In this document: one piece after another, positions 35,891-45,689 of the stretch | Numbering within the stretch: position 1 is the stretch's first letter | Layout of the letters: every line of letters begins with the position of its first letter | From: CAWDMC01 sp963803295 | GTDB lineage: Bacteria > Acidobacteriota > Terriglobia > UBA7540 | Length of the DNA stretch: 64,000 nt | Direction of reading: 5' to 3' | Assembly (NCBI GenBank): GCA_963803295.1 | Contig: CAWDMC010000010.1 | Span: forward strand, 186,001-250,000 | Program-made: the position numbers and the translations under genes | Notes under the pieces: generated by a model | The model's input: only the letters and a program-made list of their open reading frames with translations | Database searches by the model: none | Told to the model about the DNA's origin: nothing

Positions 35891-37688
35891 GACGGTGCAC
35901 GGTATCCTCTTCCCACATGAGCGCGAATCTTCGTATTTGTCCTGGGAAAATAATACGCCACTGATCCATCACCGGTCGACGCCGTTGGCGGCGCTCCGAA
36001 CAACATACCGGTGAAGGAGCACCGGCCGCTGGCGTAAATAGCGGGCTTTGCAGAGAGAAGAACTGTACCCGATAGGATCCGGCGAGTTGTAACCGGTTCC
36101 CTAGAAGATGAAGTTGGTCCTGCGCGAAAATGGCGTGGCTGCGCTGGGTAACGTTTGTGGCAGAGTTCTGTGTGGGATCGTAGATAACTGCATGGCTTTT
36201 GTAATTCTCGTTTTCGAACTCGTACCCCGCGTCGATCCACTGATGCTTGCCGGCCTCCCAATCCATTCGCCCATTGACCGTGTGGATTTCACCATCGTAG
36301 ATCGACGCTTCCCAGCCGGGTGGCGGGTAAATCACGCCGGCTGGTCCTTGCTGGTACCTGCGGTCGGTGCGAAGACCCTGGTAACTGAACGTTAGGCCCA
36401 TGGCCGGCGTCGGACGAGTAGTCAGTTTGAAAGCACCCGAGAAAATGCGCCCTCGGCGAGAGGAATCCCGATCGGCAGGTGAAGGAACAAAAGTCGCGTC
36501 AGCCACATTCAGTGCCGTAAACGGTGTCCCACTCTCATAGCGACGCAACTCCGCCACCGAGAGTGGAATTGCATTAACAATGCCTTTTGCCGGTACGTTC
36601 CCGATCGCCTCCGGGCCGTCGGTCAGCTTGGAAAAGGAACTGGCAAAGAGAATGCGCGCGAATATTCGGGTGCTCGACGAAAGGTCGTAACCGAAGCGTC
36701 CCTGCAGGCTTGTGGTGCGGGCGGGTTCGTCTCCGCTTATTCCGCTCAACACGTTCAGTTGGGCAACCCCGAGAGAGTACCGCACTCTCTGATTCATGAC
36801 GGAGCCTGCAACCACAGCGCGACCTCGCAGTGTACCTAGCGATCCACCCTCGGCAAGCACGGAGCTGTGAGTTCGGTCACCCCCCTGGTCCGTAACGATA
36901 TTAATCACCCCTCCCGTTGCATTCGTGCCATAAATGGATGAGCCTGCACCGCGCAGAACTTCGACGCGACCAACGTCGGTAACCAAGAGATCCTGCAGGA
37001 TACTCGATGCGTCCGACTGAGGAGCGGATGGATCGCGCAACCGAAAGCCGTCGACGAGCACTGCCGTATCCTGATCGCGAAGACCCCGAGTTTTGATCTC
37101 AACCAGCGCACCGGGCCCGCCAAGCTGCCGGACGCGAAGTCCCGGAAGTGATTCGAGAGCTTCGGCAATGGAATAATCGTCGCGCAAGCTCAGCGTCTTC
37201 CTGTCTACTACCGAAATCGCCTTGGCGAGCTCGTCGCCGGTTTGCGCTGTGCTTGAAGCCGTGACCGTTATGGCCGATTGTGTTGCGGCAATCCGCAACC
37301 GAAAATCAACCTGCAGGCCGTCAGGTTTCGCTTACTTGCACAGTCTTTGCCGCCGAAGATTCAAAATCCTTCGCGAGGCCTCAAGGAGATAGCCCCCGGG
37401 CGTGACATGCTCGAACAGGTAGTGTCCGGAGGAATCGGTCAGGGCTTTTCTACTCGACGTGTTGTCGCGGGTGACGAGCCTAACGGACGCACCCGCGATC
37501 GACGCTTCCTGGGGGTCTTTGACTAGGCCCATGATAGTCACCCCAGCCTGACAGAACGCTGGGGGAGACATCAGCAGACAAATTCCTACCACAAACCTCG
37601 GCAGGACAGAGCCCGATATGATCCTCAACATCACCATTGCTGGCCCAATTGCGCTGTGGCAACTGCGGTGAGAGATGCGCAGACTCAT
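35870..37688 (-). pseudogene. TonB-dependent receptor (BtuB-like), multiply frameshifted and C-terminally deleted
   Basis: An outer-membrane receptor for cobamide uptake by context. It begins with a signal peptide and a carboxypeptidase-regulatory-like domain (GVTIMGLVKDPQEASIAGAS, to about 37360). Three frame changes follow: near 37355, near 37310 and near 36017. Between them an intact plug domain is readable (SIAEALESLPGLRVRQLGG, VLVDGFRLRDPSAPQSDAS, VEVLRGAGSSIYGTNATGG). The barrel ends abruptly at RGYRAPSLYECFGA, where the receptor would normally continue for about 200 residues, and joins ATPase sequence. The start at 37688 overlaps the cobU stop as ATGA. Confidence 0.85.
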
Positions 37689-38233
37689 AGGGGATTCTCC
37701 TCGCACGCGGCTGGCTTCAGCCGCACCGGGATTCCCGCGATCGTAAGAAAGACGCGATCAGCCACAGTGGCCGCACGCTGGTTGACAAGGCCTTGCAGAT
37801 CCCTAAAAAGGCGTCCCGATGCTGTCTCCGGCACAATCCCACCGCCCACCTCATTCGAGACCACGATGATGTCCCTTTCGGTTGAAAGATCCGCGATTTC
37901 GTTGACTTCGGCAAAGACCACGCCTTCGATTTCGGCCGGTGTCGAGTCCCGGTGCTTCCACATAAGGTTGCTTAGCCATATCGTCAGACAGTCAAGCAGA
38001 ATTACATCCGAGCCCGAAAGCGCACGCTCGGTGGCGCGGCGAATCGAAAGCGGTTCTTCAATTGTCGGTCAATGGGACGGCCGGTCCCGACGGTGCCGTT
38101 CCACCCTGGCACGCATTTCTTCATCTTCAGGGCAGCAGGTTGCGATGTACGCAACGCGAGCTGTCGCTGGACACAAGGATTGGGCGAAACGGCTCTTGCC
38201 GCTGCGCGCACCACCGATCACCAGTGTCAGCAT
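37685..38233 (-). pseudogene. cobU: CobU/CobP (adenosylcobinamide kinase/guanylyltransferase) with in-frame stop
   Basis: CobU phosphorylates and guanylylates adenosylcobinamide. It starts MLTLVIGGARSGKSRFA with an intact P-loop. At 38069-38071 a TGA interrupts the frame where the family has Trp: RDRPSH-stop-PTIEEPL (compare the common HW..V/IEEPL). The same frame then continues normally (LLDCLTIWLSNLM, VVSNEVGGGIVPE) to 37685. A single TGG to TGA change explains it. It is the first gene below the riboswitch. Confidence 0.88.
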
Positions 38234-38379
38234 CGCATGGGGCTCAGGTCTTCGGATATTACTTACATAACGGCGGAACGCATCGCTCAAGAGGAATGGC
38301 GGAAAGCTGAAGGAAACACTTCTGGAGGTCTTTCCTTGATCACCACTCGCCTTCACGCGAAGCGGGGCGCACTTGACTC

Positions 38380-38539
38380 TGAGGCAGGTCTCCTGGCTTG
38401 CGGGTCATTGCCGAACTGGCGCCCTTCCCATTCCTCAATTGGAACAGTGGTTATCTGCCGTCGACTCACCGCATACAGTGGCGGGACCGCGCGGGTTTCT
38501 CACCCGCTTCCCTTTTCACTCGCGCTCGCGAGTACCTCA
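38380..38539 (-). ncRNA. Cobalamin riboswitch
   Basis: On the minus strand the RNA reads AAAAGGGAAGCGGGTGAGAA, then CCCGCCACTGT, and near its end GCAAGCCAGGAGACCTGCC, the hallmark conserved boxes of the cobalamin aptamer. Closing stem P1 is formed by TGAGGTA and TGCCTCA. The aptamer ends 147 bases before the cobU ATG at 38233, leaving room for an expression platform. It should repress the operon cobU, TonB receptor, ATPase, permease, cob(I)alamin adenosyltransferase, cobT and cobS when cobalamin is plentiful. Confidence 0.95.
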
Positions 38540-38624
38540 AAGCATCGCTAAATCTATACCACGAGGCCGGCGGTAACGTCAACGCGGCGAATGGAGGGGC
38601 CTGCAAAGCTCCAACGATCAAGTT

Positions 38625-39539
38625 TTATTTGGCTTCGTATGCCCGGTTGAGAGCATCAATATCGAACTTCTTCATCCCGAGGAATGCCTGCGTCACCCGC
38701 GCGATCGTCTCTTGATTTTTGCCGGCGAGCATTTCTTTCAATATGGTGGGAGTGATTTGCCACGAGAGGCCGTACATGTCCTTGAGCCAGCCGCACTGCT
38801 CGGCCTTCGGTTCTGTGGACAGTCTTCCCCAAAAGTAGTCGATTTCTTCCTGGGTTTCACAAGGCACGATGAACGAAATGGCTTCATTGAAAGCAAATCT
38901 GTGCTCCCGCGCAGAGTCCATAGCCCCGAACTCCTGTCCGAGCAGCATGAAAGAAGCGTATTTTACCGTACCTTCCTTGTCCGGTTCCTCACCGTTCCCG
39001 TAGCGCGCGAGGATATCCGCTTTCGTGCCAGCCGCAGCCTTGGCGGCGCCAGGTGAATTCTTGAATACCGACACGTAGAAGTTAACCGCTTTCTCCGTCT
39101 TGCCGCATACCTCGCCCACAAACATGAGCGCAGGGGTAATCTTCTGAGTCGCCTCGATTTCACCCGCCAAAATCACCTGCCATGAAAGTCCATACTTGTC
39201 TTCTACCCAGCCATATCGTTCACTGAACGGGTAGACGCCGAGCGGCATGAGGATTTTCCCGCCCTGAGAGAGTTTTTCCCAAATCGCGTCGACGTCGCCC
39301 TTCGTCCTGCATTTCACCTGAAATGAAACGGACGGATTGAATTTGAAAAGGGGTCCGCCGCTGATGGCCATAAACGGCTGACCTGACAGCTCGAACGACA
39401 CAACGTCGCAATCGCCTGATGGTGTGCTGTGAAGCGTCGTTATATTGTTGATTGTTGAGTTTGGAATTAGAGACGCGTAGAACTCCGCCGCTTCTCGCGC
39501 TTCTTTGTTGAACCATAGATGGGGGGTGATTCTTTTCAT
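38625..39539 (-). CDS. Tandem VOC/PhnB-like (3-demethylubiquinone methyltransferase-fold) protein
   Basis: A 304-residue protein with two copies of a glyoxalase/VOC-type domain of the PhnB/PF06983 kind (residues about 1-135 and 140-300). Each carries the pattern FNKEAREAAEFYASLIPNS / GKTEKAVNFYVSVFKNS and a GW..DKYGLSWQV or GWLKDMYGLSWQI ending. Catalytic function is not established for the family. A TAGAAT box lies six bases before the ATG and no ribosome site is seen, so the transcript may be leaderless. Confidence 0.82.
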   Translation of the reverse strand: MKRITPHLWFNKEAREAAEFYASLIPNSTINNITTLHSTPSGDCDVVSFELSGQPFMAISGGPLFKFNPSVSFQVKCRTKGDVDAIWEKLSQGGKILMPLGVYPFSERYGWVEDKYGLSWQVILAGEIEATQKITPALMFVGEVCGKTEKAVNFYVSVFKNSPGAAKAAAGTKADILARYGNGEEPDKEGTVKYASFMLLGQEFGAMDSAREHRFAFNEAISFIVPCETQEEIDYFWGRLSTEPKAEQCGWLKDMYGLSWQITPTILKEMLAGKNQETIARVTQAFLGMKKFDIDALNRAYEAK

Positions 39540-39722
39540 GCTTACATTCTATCATTCTGGCTGTTTACGCCGCACTTGCGCATAGCGATCTTGAGCTGCC
39601 ATCACGAAGGCGCGGCACATACTTGATTCATCCTGTTCCGACCCGGAAGGACGAAGTGCTGGCTGAACTCATGGAAGAGCATGTTGCCCTACCAAAAAGT
39701 CTTGGGGAGATCTGAAGAGCCA

Positions 39723-41866
39723 ATGGCGACGCGCCGCCCGGAGAGTGAGGATTTGGCAGGTAGCCCGAGGGGCCAAGTCATCCACCACCTCCTCGTCGCA
39801 GCTTTAGTGGTCTTTTTCTCGATGGTGGAATTGCGCGCCGTAGTTCCCACTGTCGCCGAGCTCGAACGCGCCCGCGTGTGGGCGACCGCCCATTTTCCGC
39901 CGTCATCGCGTGCCCCGAAATCACCCGCGTTTTCCTTTACATACGACCGCTCGCCTTCCTCGCAATTGCTGACAAAATGGCGCTGCCTCGTCGGTCCTTC
40001 CAGACAACTCGGCGCCGCGTTGCGCAGATCGCGGTCTTACAGTGACCCTGCCACGGGTCTGGAAGTGATCGCCGAGGTAACGACTTATGAAGATTTCCCC
40101 GCGATCGAGTGGGTCCTCTCCTTCCGGAATTCGGGGGATCAGGCAACGCCTCTGCTGGAGGACATTCGCGCCGCGGATTTCCGGATCTCGGATGGGGGAA
40201 TGAACTGGATTCTCCACCGGGCCGTCGGTGCCCGTAACCATCCAAGCGATTTCGCTCCCGTGGAACATCTGTTCGGTTCGGGACCGACACCTAATGTTCA
40301 CACCCGCTGGAGGCTTGTCTTCTGCGGAAAACTCTCTGCCATTTTTTAATCTTGAAGCTTCTCGGGAACGATCAAGGGTGGGCAGGGACGAAGGGGAGAG
40401 CCAAGGCGTCTCAACGAGCGAGGGCCGGATGTTTGCTGTGGGGTGGAGCGGGCAGTGGTCGGCGAGCTTTGCCCATGAACGAGGCGCCGTCCGGGTTAGG
40501 GCGGGGATGGAGTTGACCCGACTCCGTCTCTATCCAGGCGAGCGAATTCGCACCCCGCGCATCTTATTGCTCTTCTGGGAAGGATCAGACCACGGGCGGG
40601 GAAATAAATAACCTGTTGCGCGCATTTTTGCTTGCCCATCATACACCGCGTCCGGGAGGACGCCTGCCTGCCGTTCCGGTGGCGATCATGCCCTGGTGGC
40701 AATTTGACTACGGCAATCGGGCTACGGAAAACAATCAAGCTGAGTACGCATCGCTCGCGGCGAAGAAGAAGATTCCCGTGGACACTTTCTGGCTCGACGC
40801 AGGCTGGTTTGCAGGTGGCTGGCCCGATGGGGTAGGAAACTGGTTTGTGAAGCCGGAGGCCTTTCCGCGTGGCCTGCGTCCGCTGGCCGACGCCGTACAC
40901 CGCTTGGGAATGCGTTTTCTTGTGTGGTTTGAGCCCGAACGTGTGGCGCCTGGAACTTGGCTCGCGCGTGAACATCCCGATTGGCTGTTGGGAAAAGGCA
41001 CGCAACGACTCTTCAACTTGGGGAATGCCGAGGCACGCTGCTGGCTGATTGGACACCTGGCTGCCATGATCGAGCGCGACGGTATCGACGTCTACCGACA
41101 CGATATGAGCTTGCTCCCCCTCGGATACTGGCGTTCCGCCGATTTACCCGATCGCCGGGGAATGACGGAGATTCGCTATATCGAAGGGCTCTACGACCTA
41201 TGGGATGAGCTGCGCGAGCGGTTCCCCCAACTGCTGATCGACAACGGGGCCGGCGGCGGCCGCCGGATCGACTTGGAGACCGTATCGCGCGCCGTACCCC
41301 TCTGGCGTTTCGACTATTTTGGCGGGAAGCTCTCCGCCTTTCAGGCCCAGGGCGTCGGCCTGGGACTATTCGTGCCACTGGGCTCGACCGGCATCCCACC
41401 CACCACCAACCCCCTGGCGGAACTACCGGATCTCTACGCGGCGCGAAGCGTCATGGGCGCGGGCGTGGCCCTCACTTGGAATCTTTACCGGCCGGATTTC
41501 GACGATGCGCTTGCCCGCCGTCTTGTGGAAGAGCAGAAACGTATCCAGAAGTTCTTCCTTGGTGATCTCTATCCCTTGACACCGATTAATGCTGACGAAA
41601 ACAAATGGCTTGCCTATCAGTGTGACCGGCCGGATTTGGGCGAAGGCATGGTGATGGCCTTCCGACGCATACACTCCCCCCAAGAAGCTACTGTTGTTCG
41701 CCTGAAAGGCCTGGTGGCGGGCCACACCTATGCCCTTAAAGACGCCGACGGCGGCTCCGAGCGACCGGCCACGGGTCGAACATTGGCCGAGGAAGGCCTG
41801 CCGCTGGAAATCTCCAAGACGCCGGGCTCCAACCTAATCTATTACATCGATAAGGGACTCAAATGA
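39723..41866 (+). pseudogene. Alpha-galactosidase (GH36), split over three reading frames
   Basis: An exported GH36-type enzyme cleaving alpha-galactosides. A signal segment lies near residues 20-38. Frame 1 covers the N-terminal beta domain to about 40305; frame 2 covers LPFFNLEAS to EGSDHGRG (about 40306-40605); frame 3 runs to 41866 and holds the catalytic barrel. In frame 3, WLDAGWF, the nucleophile region DVYRHDMSL, and the acid/base region VPLWRFDYFGG are intact. Full length would be about 710 residues. Two indels are needed to restore it. Confidence 0.82.
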
Positions 41867-42123
41867 CCTGTGTTGTTTCCTGGGGGGGATCGTAGGCCTG
41901 CCGGCAGGCAGCTGCAGTTGATGATCGCCAATGGTTTTGCGGGCCTGGCTGCAGCCGAAAGATGGGTTCGTGGAACTGCGACGCAGCACTCGGCCCATCT
42001 GGACCGCTCCGCGACAGCCGCAACCGTTTCCTTGACAAGGACTTAACAGCGCATGACAATCGGTTTCCGTTTGCTGTTGGACTCGTGCAACCGCCAGACG
42101 ATGCTAAGGAGTCTCACCACTTG
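41867..42123. other. Intergenic region between GH36 remnant and NtrC-type regulator
   Basis: About 255 bases with no gene. An AAGGAG ribosome site is seen at 42106-42111. Confidence 0.4.
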
Positions 42124-43539
42124 ATGCCGACTATTCTCATTGTTGAAGATGAATCCAAGATGCAGCGCCTGCTCGAACTCACCCTGCACGATGAAGGTTA
42201 CGAGACTCTAGCCGCCGGTGATGCCGAAGCGGGTCTGAAGATCCTGCGGCGAGAGAAGGTGGATCTCATCATCACCGACCTGCGGCTGCCGGGGATGAAC
42301 GGTCTCGAGTTTCTGCAAGCAGCCAAGCACGCGAACGGCGCGCTGCCGGTAGTGGTCATGACCGCCTACGGCACTGTTGAAACTGCCGTCGAGGCCATGA
42401 AGGCGGGGGCCAGCGACTACGTCCTCAAGCCTTTCTCGCTAGAGGAGATCAAGCTGATCGTGCGCAAGGAACTTGACGTCCACCGGCTGCGCGAGGAGAA
42501 CCGCGACCTGCGCGAAGCCCTCGGGAAGCGCTACGAATTTAAGAACATCGTGGCGCGCAGTCCTCGCATGCAGGAGGTTCTGGCTATGGTGGAGCGCGTG
42601 GCCCCCACAAACTCCACCGTGCTGTTGGGAGGCGAGAGCGGCGCCGGCAAGGATCTCATCGCGCGGGCCATCCACCAGCACTCGCGACGGGCTTCGGGGC
42701 CGTTCGTGAAGATCAATTGCGCGGCCATTCCGGAGAATCTGCTTGAAAGCGAGCTGTTCGGATATGAAAAGGGCGCTTTCACGGGCGCCGTTACTTCCAA
42801 ACCGGGGAAGTTCGAGCTGGCCGACAAAGGTTCCATTTTCCTCGACGAGATCGGCGATGTGCCGCCGGCAATCCAGGTGAAACTGCTGCGAGTGCTGCAG
42901 GAGCGTGAGTTCGAGCGCCTGGGCGGCACGCGCACGCTCAAAGTCGACGTACGCCTGGTGGCCGCCACCAACCGCGATCTCCGGGAGGCGCTCGAGCAGG
43001 GTACTTTCCGTGAGGACCTCTACTACCGGCTTAACGTGGTGCCGATCGACATTCCCCCGCTACGCGAACACAAGGAGGATATTCCCTACCTCGTTGATCA
43101 CTTCCTCAACCGCTTTGCCGGCGAGTCAGGCAAACCCGTCCAAAGCATCACTCCGGCGGCCATGAAGATGCTGACCGACTTTCATTGGCCCGGCAACGTG
43201 CGTGAACTGGAAAACATCATCGAGCGCGCCGTGGCTCTCTCAAGCGGCGCCACCCTCGGTGTTGAGGATATCCACCTGGACGGCTTGCTCGATCGTTCGT
43301 CAAGAGCGCTGAATCACCTAGCGCCAGGCGGCGGCACGGTCCTGAACGGCAGCACGAGCGTTTCCTTTCCGCCACCCGGCATCACGCTCGAACAGTTCGA
43401 GGACGAGATCATCCGGGAAGCTTTGCGACGTGCGGCTGGCAATAAGAGCCAGGCGGCGCGCATACTTGGGCTTTCGCGCAACGCGCTGCGTTACCGGCTG
43501 TCAAAAATGGGCGTCCCGGATGACGAAGAGAAGGGCTAA
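42124..43539 (+). CDS. Sigma-54-dependent NtrC-family response regulator
   Basis: A 471-residue activator. The receiver domain (residues 1-120) has the acidic pair VEDE, phosphorylation Asp in LIITDLRLPGMNG and Lys in YVLKPF. The AAA+ domain (about 140-375) has Walker A (GESGAGKD), the sigma-54-contact motif GAFTGA, and Walker B (GSIFLDEIGD). A Fis-type HTH ends the protein (NKSQAARILGLSRNALRYRL). No histidine kinase is adjacent, so it is an orphan in this window. The targets are unknown. Confidence 0.95.
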   Translation: MPTILIVEDESKMQRLLELTLHDEGYETLAAGDAEAGLKILRREKVDLIITDLRLPGMNGLEFLQAAKHANGALPVVVMTAYGTVETAVEAMKAGASDYVLKPFSLEEIKLIVRKELDVHRLREENRDLREALGKRYEFKNIVARSPRMQEVLAMVERVAPTNSTVLLGGESGAGKDLIARAIHQHSRRASGPFVKINCAAIPENLLESELFGYEKGAFTGAVTSKPGKFELADKGSIFLDEIGDVPPAIQVKLLRVLQEREFERLGGTRTLKVDVRLVAATNRDLREALEQGTFREDLYYRLNVVPIDIPPLREHKEDIPYLVDHFLNRFAGESGKPVQSITPAAMKMLTDFHWPGNVRELENIIERAVALSSGATLGVEDIHLDGLLDRSSRALNHLAPGGGTVLNGSTSVSFPPPGITLEQFEDEIIREALRRAAGNKSQAARILGLSRNALRYRLSKMGVPDDEEKG

Positions 43540-43695
43540 GGCAGCCATTTGCTAGCAGTATCTTTTCCTACAAGGCGACTAATCTAAGTGGTCCTGTAGT
43601 CACTAGTGTGCCATTTGGTGCCGAGAAATTGATAGCATAAAACTGCGGAAAAAGTGCGGAATTTTGCGGGGCTTCCGACCTGCCCGTGAGGCTTC

Positions 43696-44193
43696 TCAGG
43701 CGGCAGAGTATATCTTTCCCGGTCCAGCGCACAAGGACAACCGACGGTGAGATTCACGCCGGTCAAGGACGCTCTCCAAGGCGACGCGCAGAACGTGGGT
43801 CAAATCCAGGCCGGAGAAATCCGGCGTAATAAAATCGTAAGCGCCGTTCTCCATCGCTTCCAGGTACAGGCCGATATCCGCCACCCGGGCAGCCACAATC
43901 ACGTTCACCGGTTGCACAGCTTTGCTGGCCATCTGCAGGACGTCGAGGCAGCCGCCATCGGGCAGCAGGGTGTCGGTGAACACGAGGTGGGGAGGCGTGG
44001 CTGAAGTCAGCATGCGCGACCCTTCCTCGCAGTTTGTTGCGCGCAGGACATCCGCCTGCTGCTCTCGCAACATCCGCTCCAGCACCAGCAAGTGCCCGGC
44101 GTTATGATGTACCAGCAAAATTGAGATCTCGCTCATGTTCCCTCTGAATCGTGCTTCAACTCCGGCACTTGATACTTCAATGGTCGTGTTCAT
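43696..44193 (-). CDS. Degenerate receiver-domain protein
   Basis: About 165 residues with a receiver fold: ISILLVHHNAGH, then LVFTDTLLPDGG carrying an Asp at about 74, and NVIVAARV...YDFITPDF. The metal-binding acidic pair is replaced by His-His-Asn (about 29-31) and the switch Lys by Thr (FITPDF), so normal phosphorylation is unlikely. Two starts fit: ATG 44193 (GAGGGATC upstream) and ATG 44136 (AGAGGGAAC upstream). It converges on the NtrC-type regulator. It could be a pseudo-receiver that acts by protein binding. Confidence 0.72.
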   Translation of the reverse strand: MNTTIEVSSAGVEARFRGNMSEISILLVHHNAGHLLVLERMLREQQADVLRATNCEEGSRMLTSATPPHLVFTDTLLPDGGCLDVLQMASKAVQPVNVIVAARVADIGLYLEAMENGAYDFITPDFSGLDLTHVLRVALESVLDRRESHRRLSLCAGPGKIYSAA

Positions 44194-44370
44194 GATCCCT
44201 CGGGCAGTCCGGTCCGGACCAACGCTCGTTCCAGGCAGACTGCTTCTCCACAATTCTTCTTAATAATTATCGGCGGAAAATGTTGATGATTTATGAAGCC
44301 GACGTGACAAGGAGGTTAATTTCGGGGGGATATCGAACCTTCCTGCGGCGAGTCATCGTGCCAGTTCGGT

Positions 44371-45411
44371 CTAGCGCCCGGCAGTTGATCCAACCGGTGT
44401 TGGCTGACCATCACGGAAGGCGAATTTCCGTTCTACTTTGTCGTAGGGCTTGCCGTCTGCCTCCACGTACGGATAAACAAAGTAGTTAACCGCCGCGCCA
44501 TCCTGCTTGGGAACAAGCGTGAGGTCTCTCCCCATGCTAAATTGCAGGCGGTTGCTGTCCAGGGTGCCAAAGAAGTAATCGTGCTTCGCGGGATCCTTCC
44601 AGGCTTCAGAGATGTCAACCGGCACCCAGCCTGTTTCCTTCACGTAGAATTCGGCCCAACAGTGATATCCGGGGACAGCGCCCTCATGCGCGTTCGCCGG
44701 CAGAGGGAACCCGATCTCGAAGCGAGCCGGGATCCTCTCGGCGCGCGCCAGGGAAATGAACAAGGAATGGAAGTCGGTGCAGTTGCCGTGTTTCGAGTCA
44801 CAGACCCAGAGTGAATCGCCGCGGCCCCAGCCGGTGCCCGACTTGTCGTAGCGCAGTGTATGAAAGACGTAATCGTAGAGCGCGTAAGCCTTTTCGATCT
44901 CGCCCGATTTCCCTTGCGTGTTGATGTCGGCGAGACTCTTCATCTTCCCGTCGACCGGCACCAGTTGGTCGGCCTCTAGGTAGCGCGCCAGTTCGACCGG
45001 CGCCTTTTGCGGGGCGTCCGAGCTATTCGGGTGCAGCAGCGCCTGGTAGCCACCTTTCGAGAACTCACGCCGTGTCACCTCATAGGACAGCGAAAACCGA
45101 TATTCGGCTTGGGTGGGATGATCGATCACCCCGTACAGCATACGATCGCCATACTCCGAGTCGCGAGTGAGCCGGAGCACGACCGGACTCTGCTTCTGCT
45201 TGAGTGTCACCCTTTGGTTCGAGTCGGAACTGGCCACGGGAATCCAGAGGCGTAGACGTTTGGTGCCCGCAGGCACGTCTCGGATCACGAACTCGTAGGT
45301 GAACTGAAAACTCCTCGCTTTCGAAGTGGCGCCCAGGGCCGCAGGCGCAACCCAAAGGTTGATAATCACGAGCGCCGCCAGGCCGGTCATTTCTTTTGGT
45401 CTGCGATTCAT
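44371..45411 (-). CDS. Exported transglutaminase-like cysteine protein
   Basis: A 346-residue protein with a signal peptide (ending APAALGATS). It has an N-terminal beta domain and a transglutaminase-like core. The catalytic triad is visible: Cys about 211 (HGNCTDFHSLF), His about 250 (YHCWAEFYV) and Asp about 266 (VPVDISEAWK). Such proteins act as proteases or peptide-modifying enzymes outside the cytoplasm. The ATG at 45411 with a GGGAGCAGG site is preferred to the upstream 45474. Confidence 0.85.
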   Translation of the reverse strand: MNRRPKEMTGLAALVIINLWVAPAALGATSKARSFQFTYEFVIRDVPAGTKRLRLWIPVASSDSNQRVTLKQKQSPVVLRLTRDSEYGDRMLYGVIDHPTQAEYRFSLSYEVTRREFSKGGYQALLHPNSSDAPQKAPVELARYLEADQLVPVDGKMKSLADINTQGKSGEIEKAYALYDYVFHTLRYDKSGTGWGRGDSLWVCDSKHGNCTDFHSLFISLARAERIPARFEIGFPLPANAHEGAVPGYHCWAEFYVKETGWVPVDISEAWKDPAKHDYFFGTLDSNRLQFSMGRDLTLVPKQDGAAVNYFVYPYVEADGKPYDKVERKFAFRDGQPTPVGSTAGR

Positions 45412-45689
45412 CACCTGCTCCCAGTCACGATAGAGATACGAGCGATTCGCGATTTTGGTCAATCGATCGGCCAAAATTGAATGACGTTAAGTTTCGGTCG
45501 TTAAGTCTTACATTCAGCGGCTGGTTCTGATAAGTTGGCGTCGAACCAAGAAGTATCAATCGAAATGCTATTGTGGAGCTAATGAATGGAGATGGTCAAT
45601 TAGAATCGACGGACTGCATGATGGCGTGCCGTGCCCATTTTTCAGAGTTTGACTACGTCAGTTGCCTGCTCGGATCGTACCTGCTCCAT

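Noticed and set aside
38069..38071. UGA recoding (selenocysteine or UGA = Trp) to explain in-frame stops in cobU and the beta-barrel gene
   Set aside because: Many clean genes here end in TGA with overlapping ATGA or TGATG junctions, so UGA is a stop; the cobU site is a conserved Trp, not Cys.
39600..39716. Frame reading VPTRKDEVLAELMEEHVALP before the GH36 gene
   Set aside because: Looks like the tail of a lost gene, but I cannot name a family and no start is seen.
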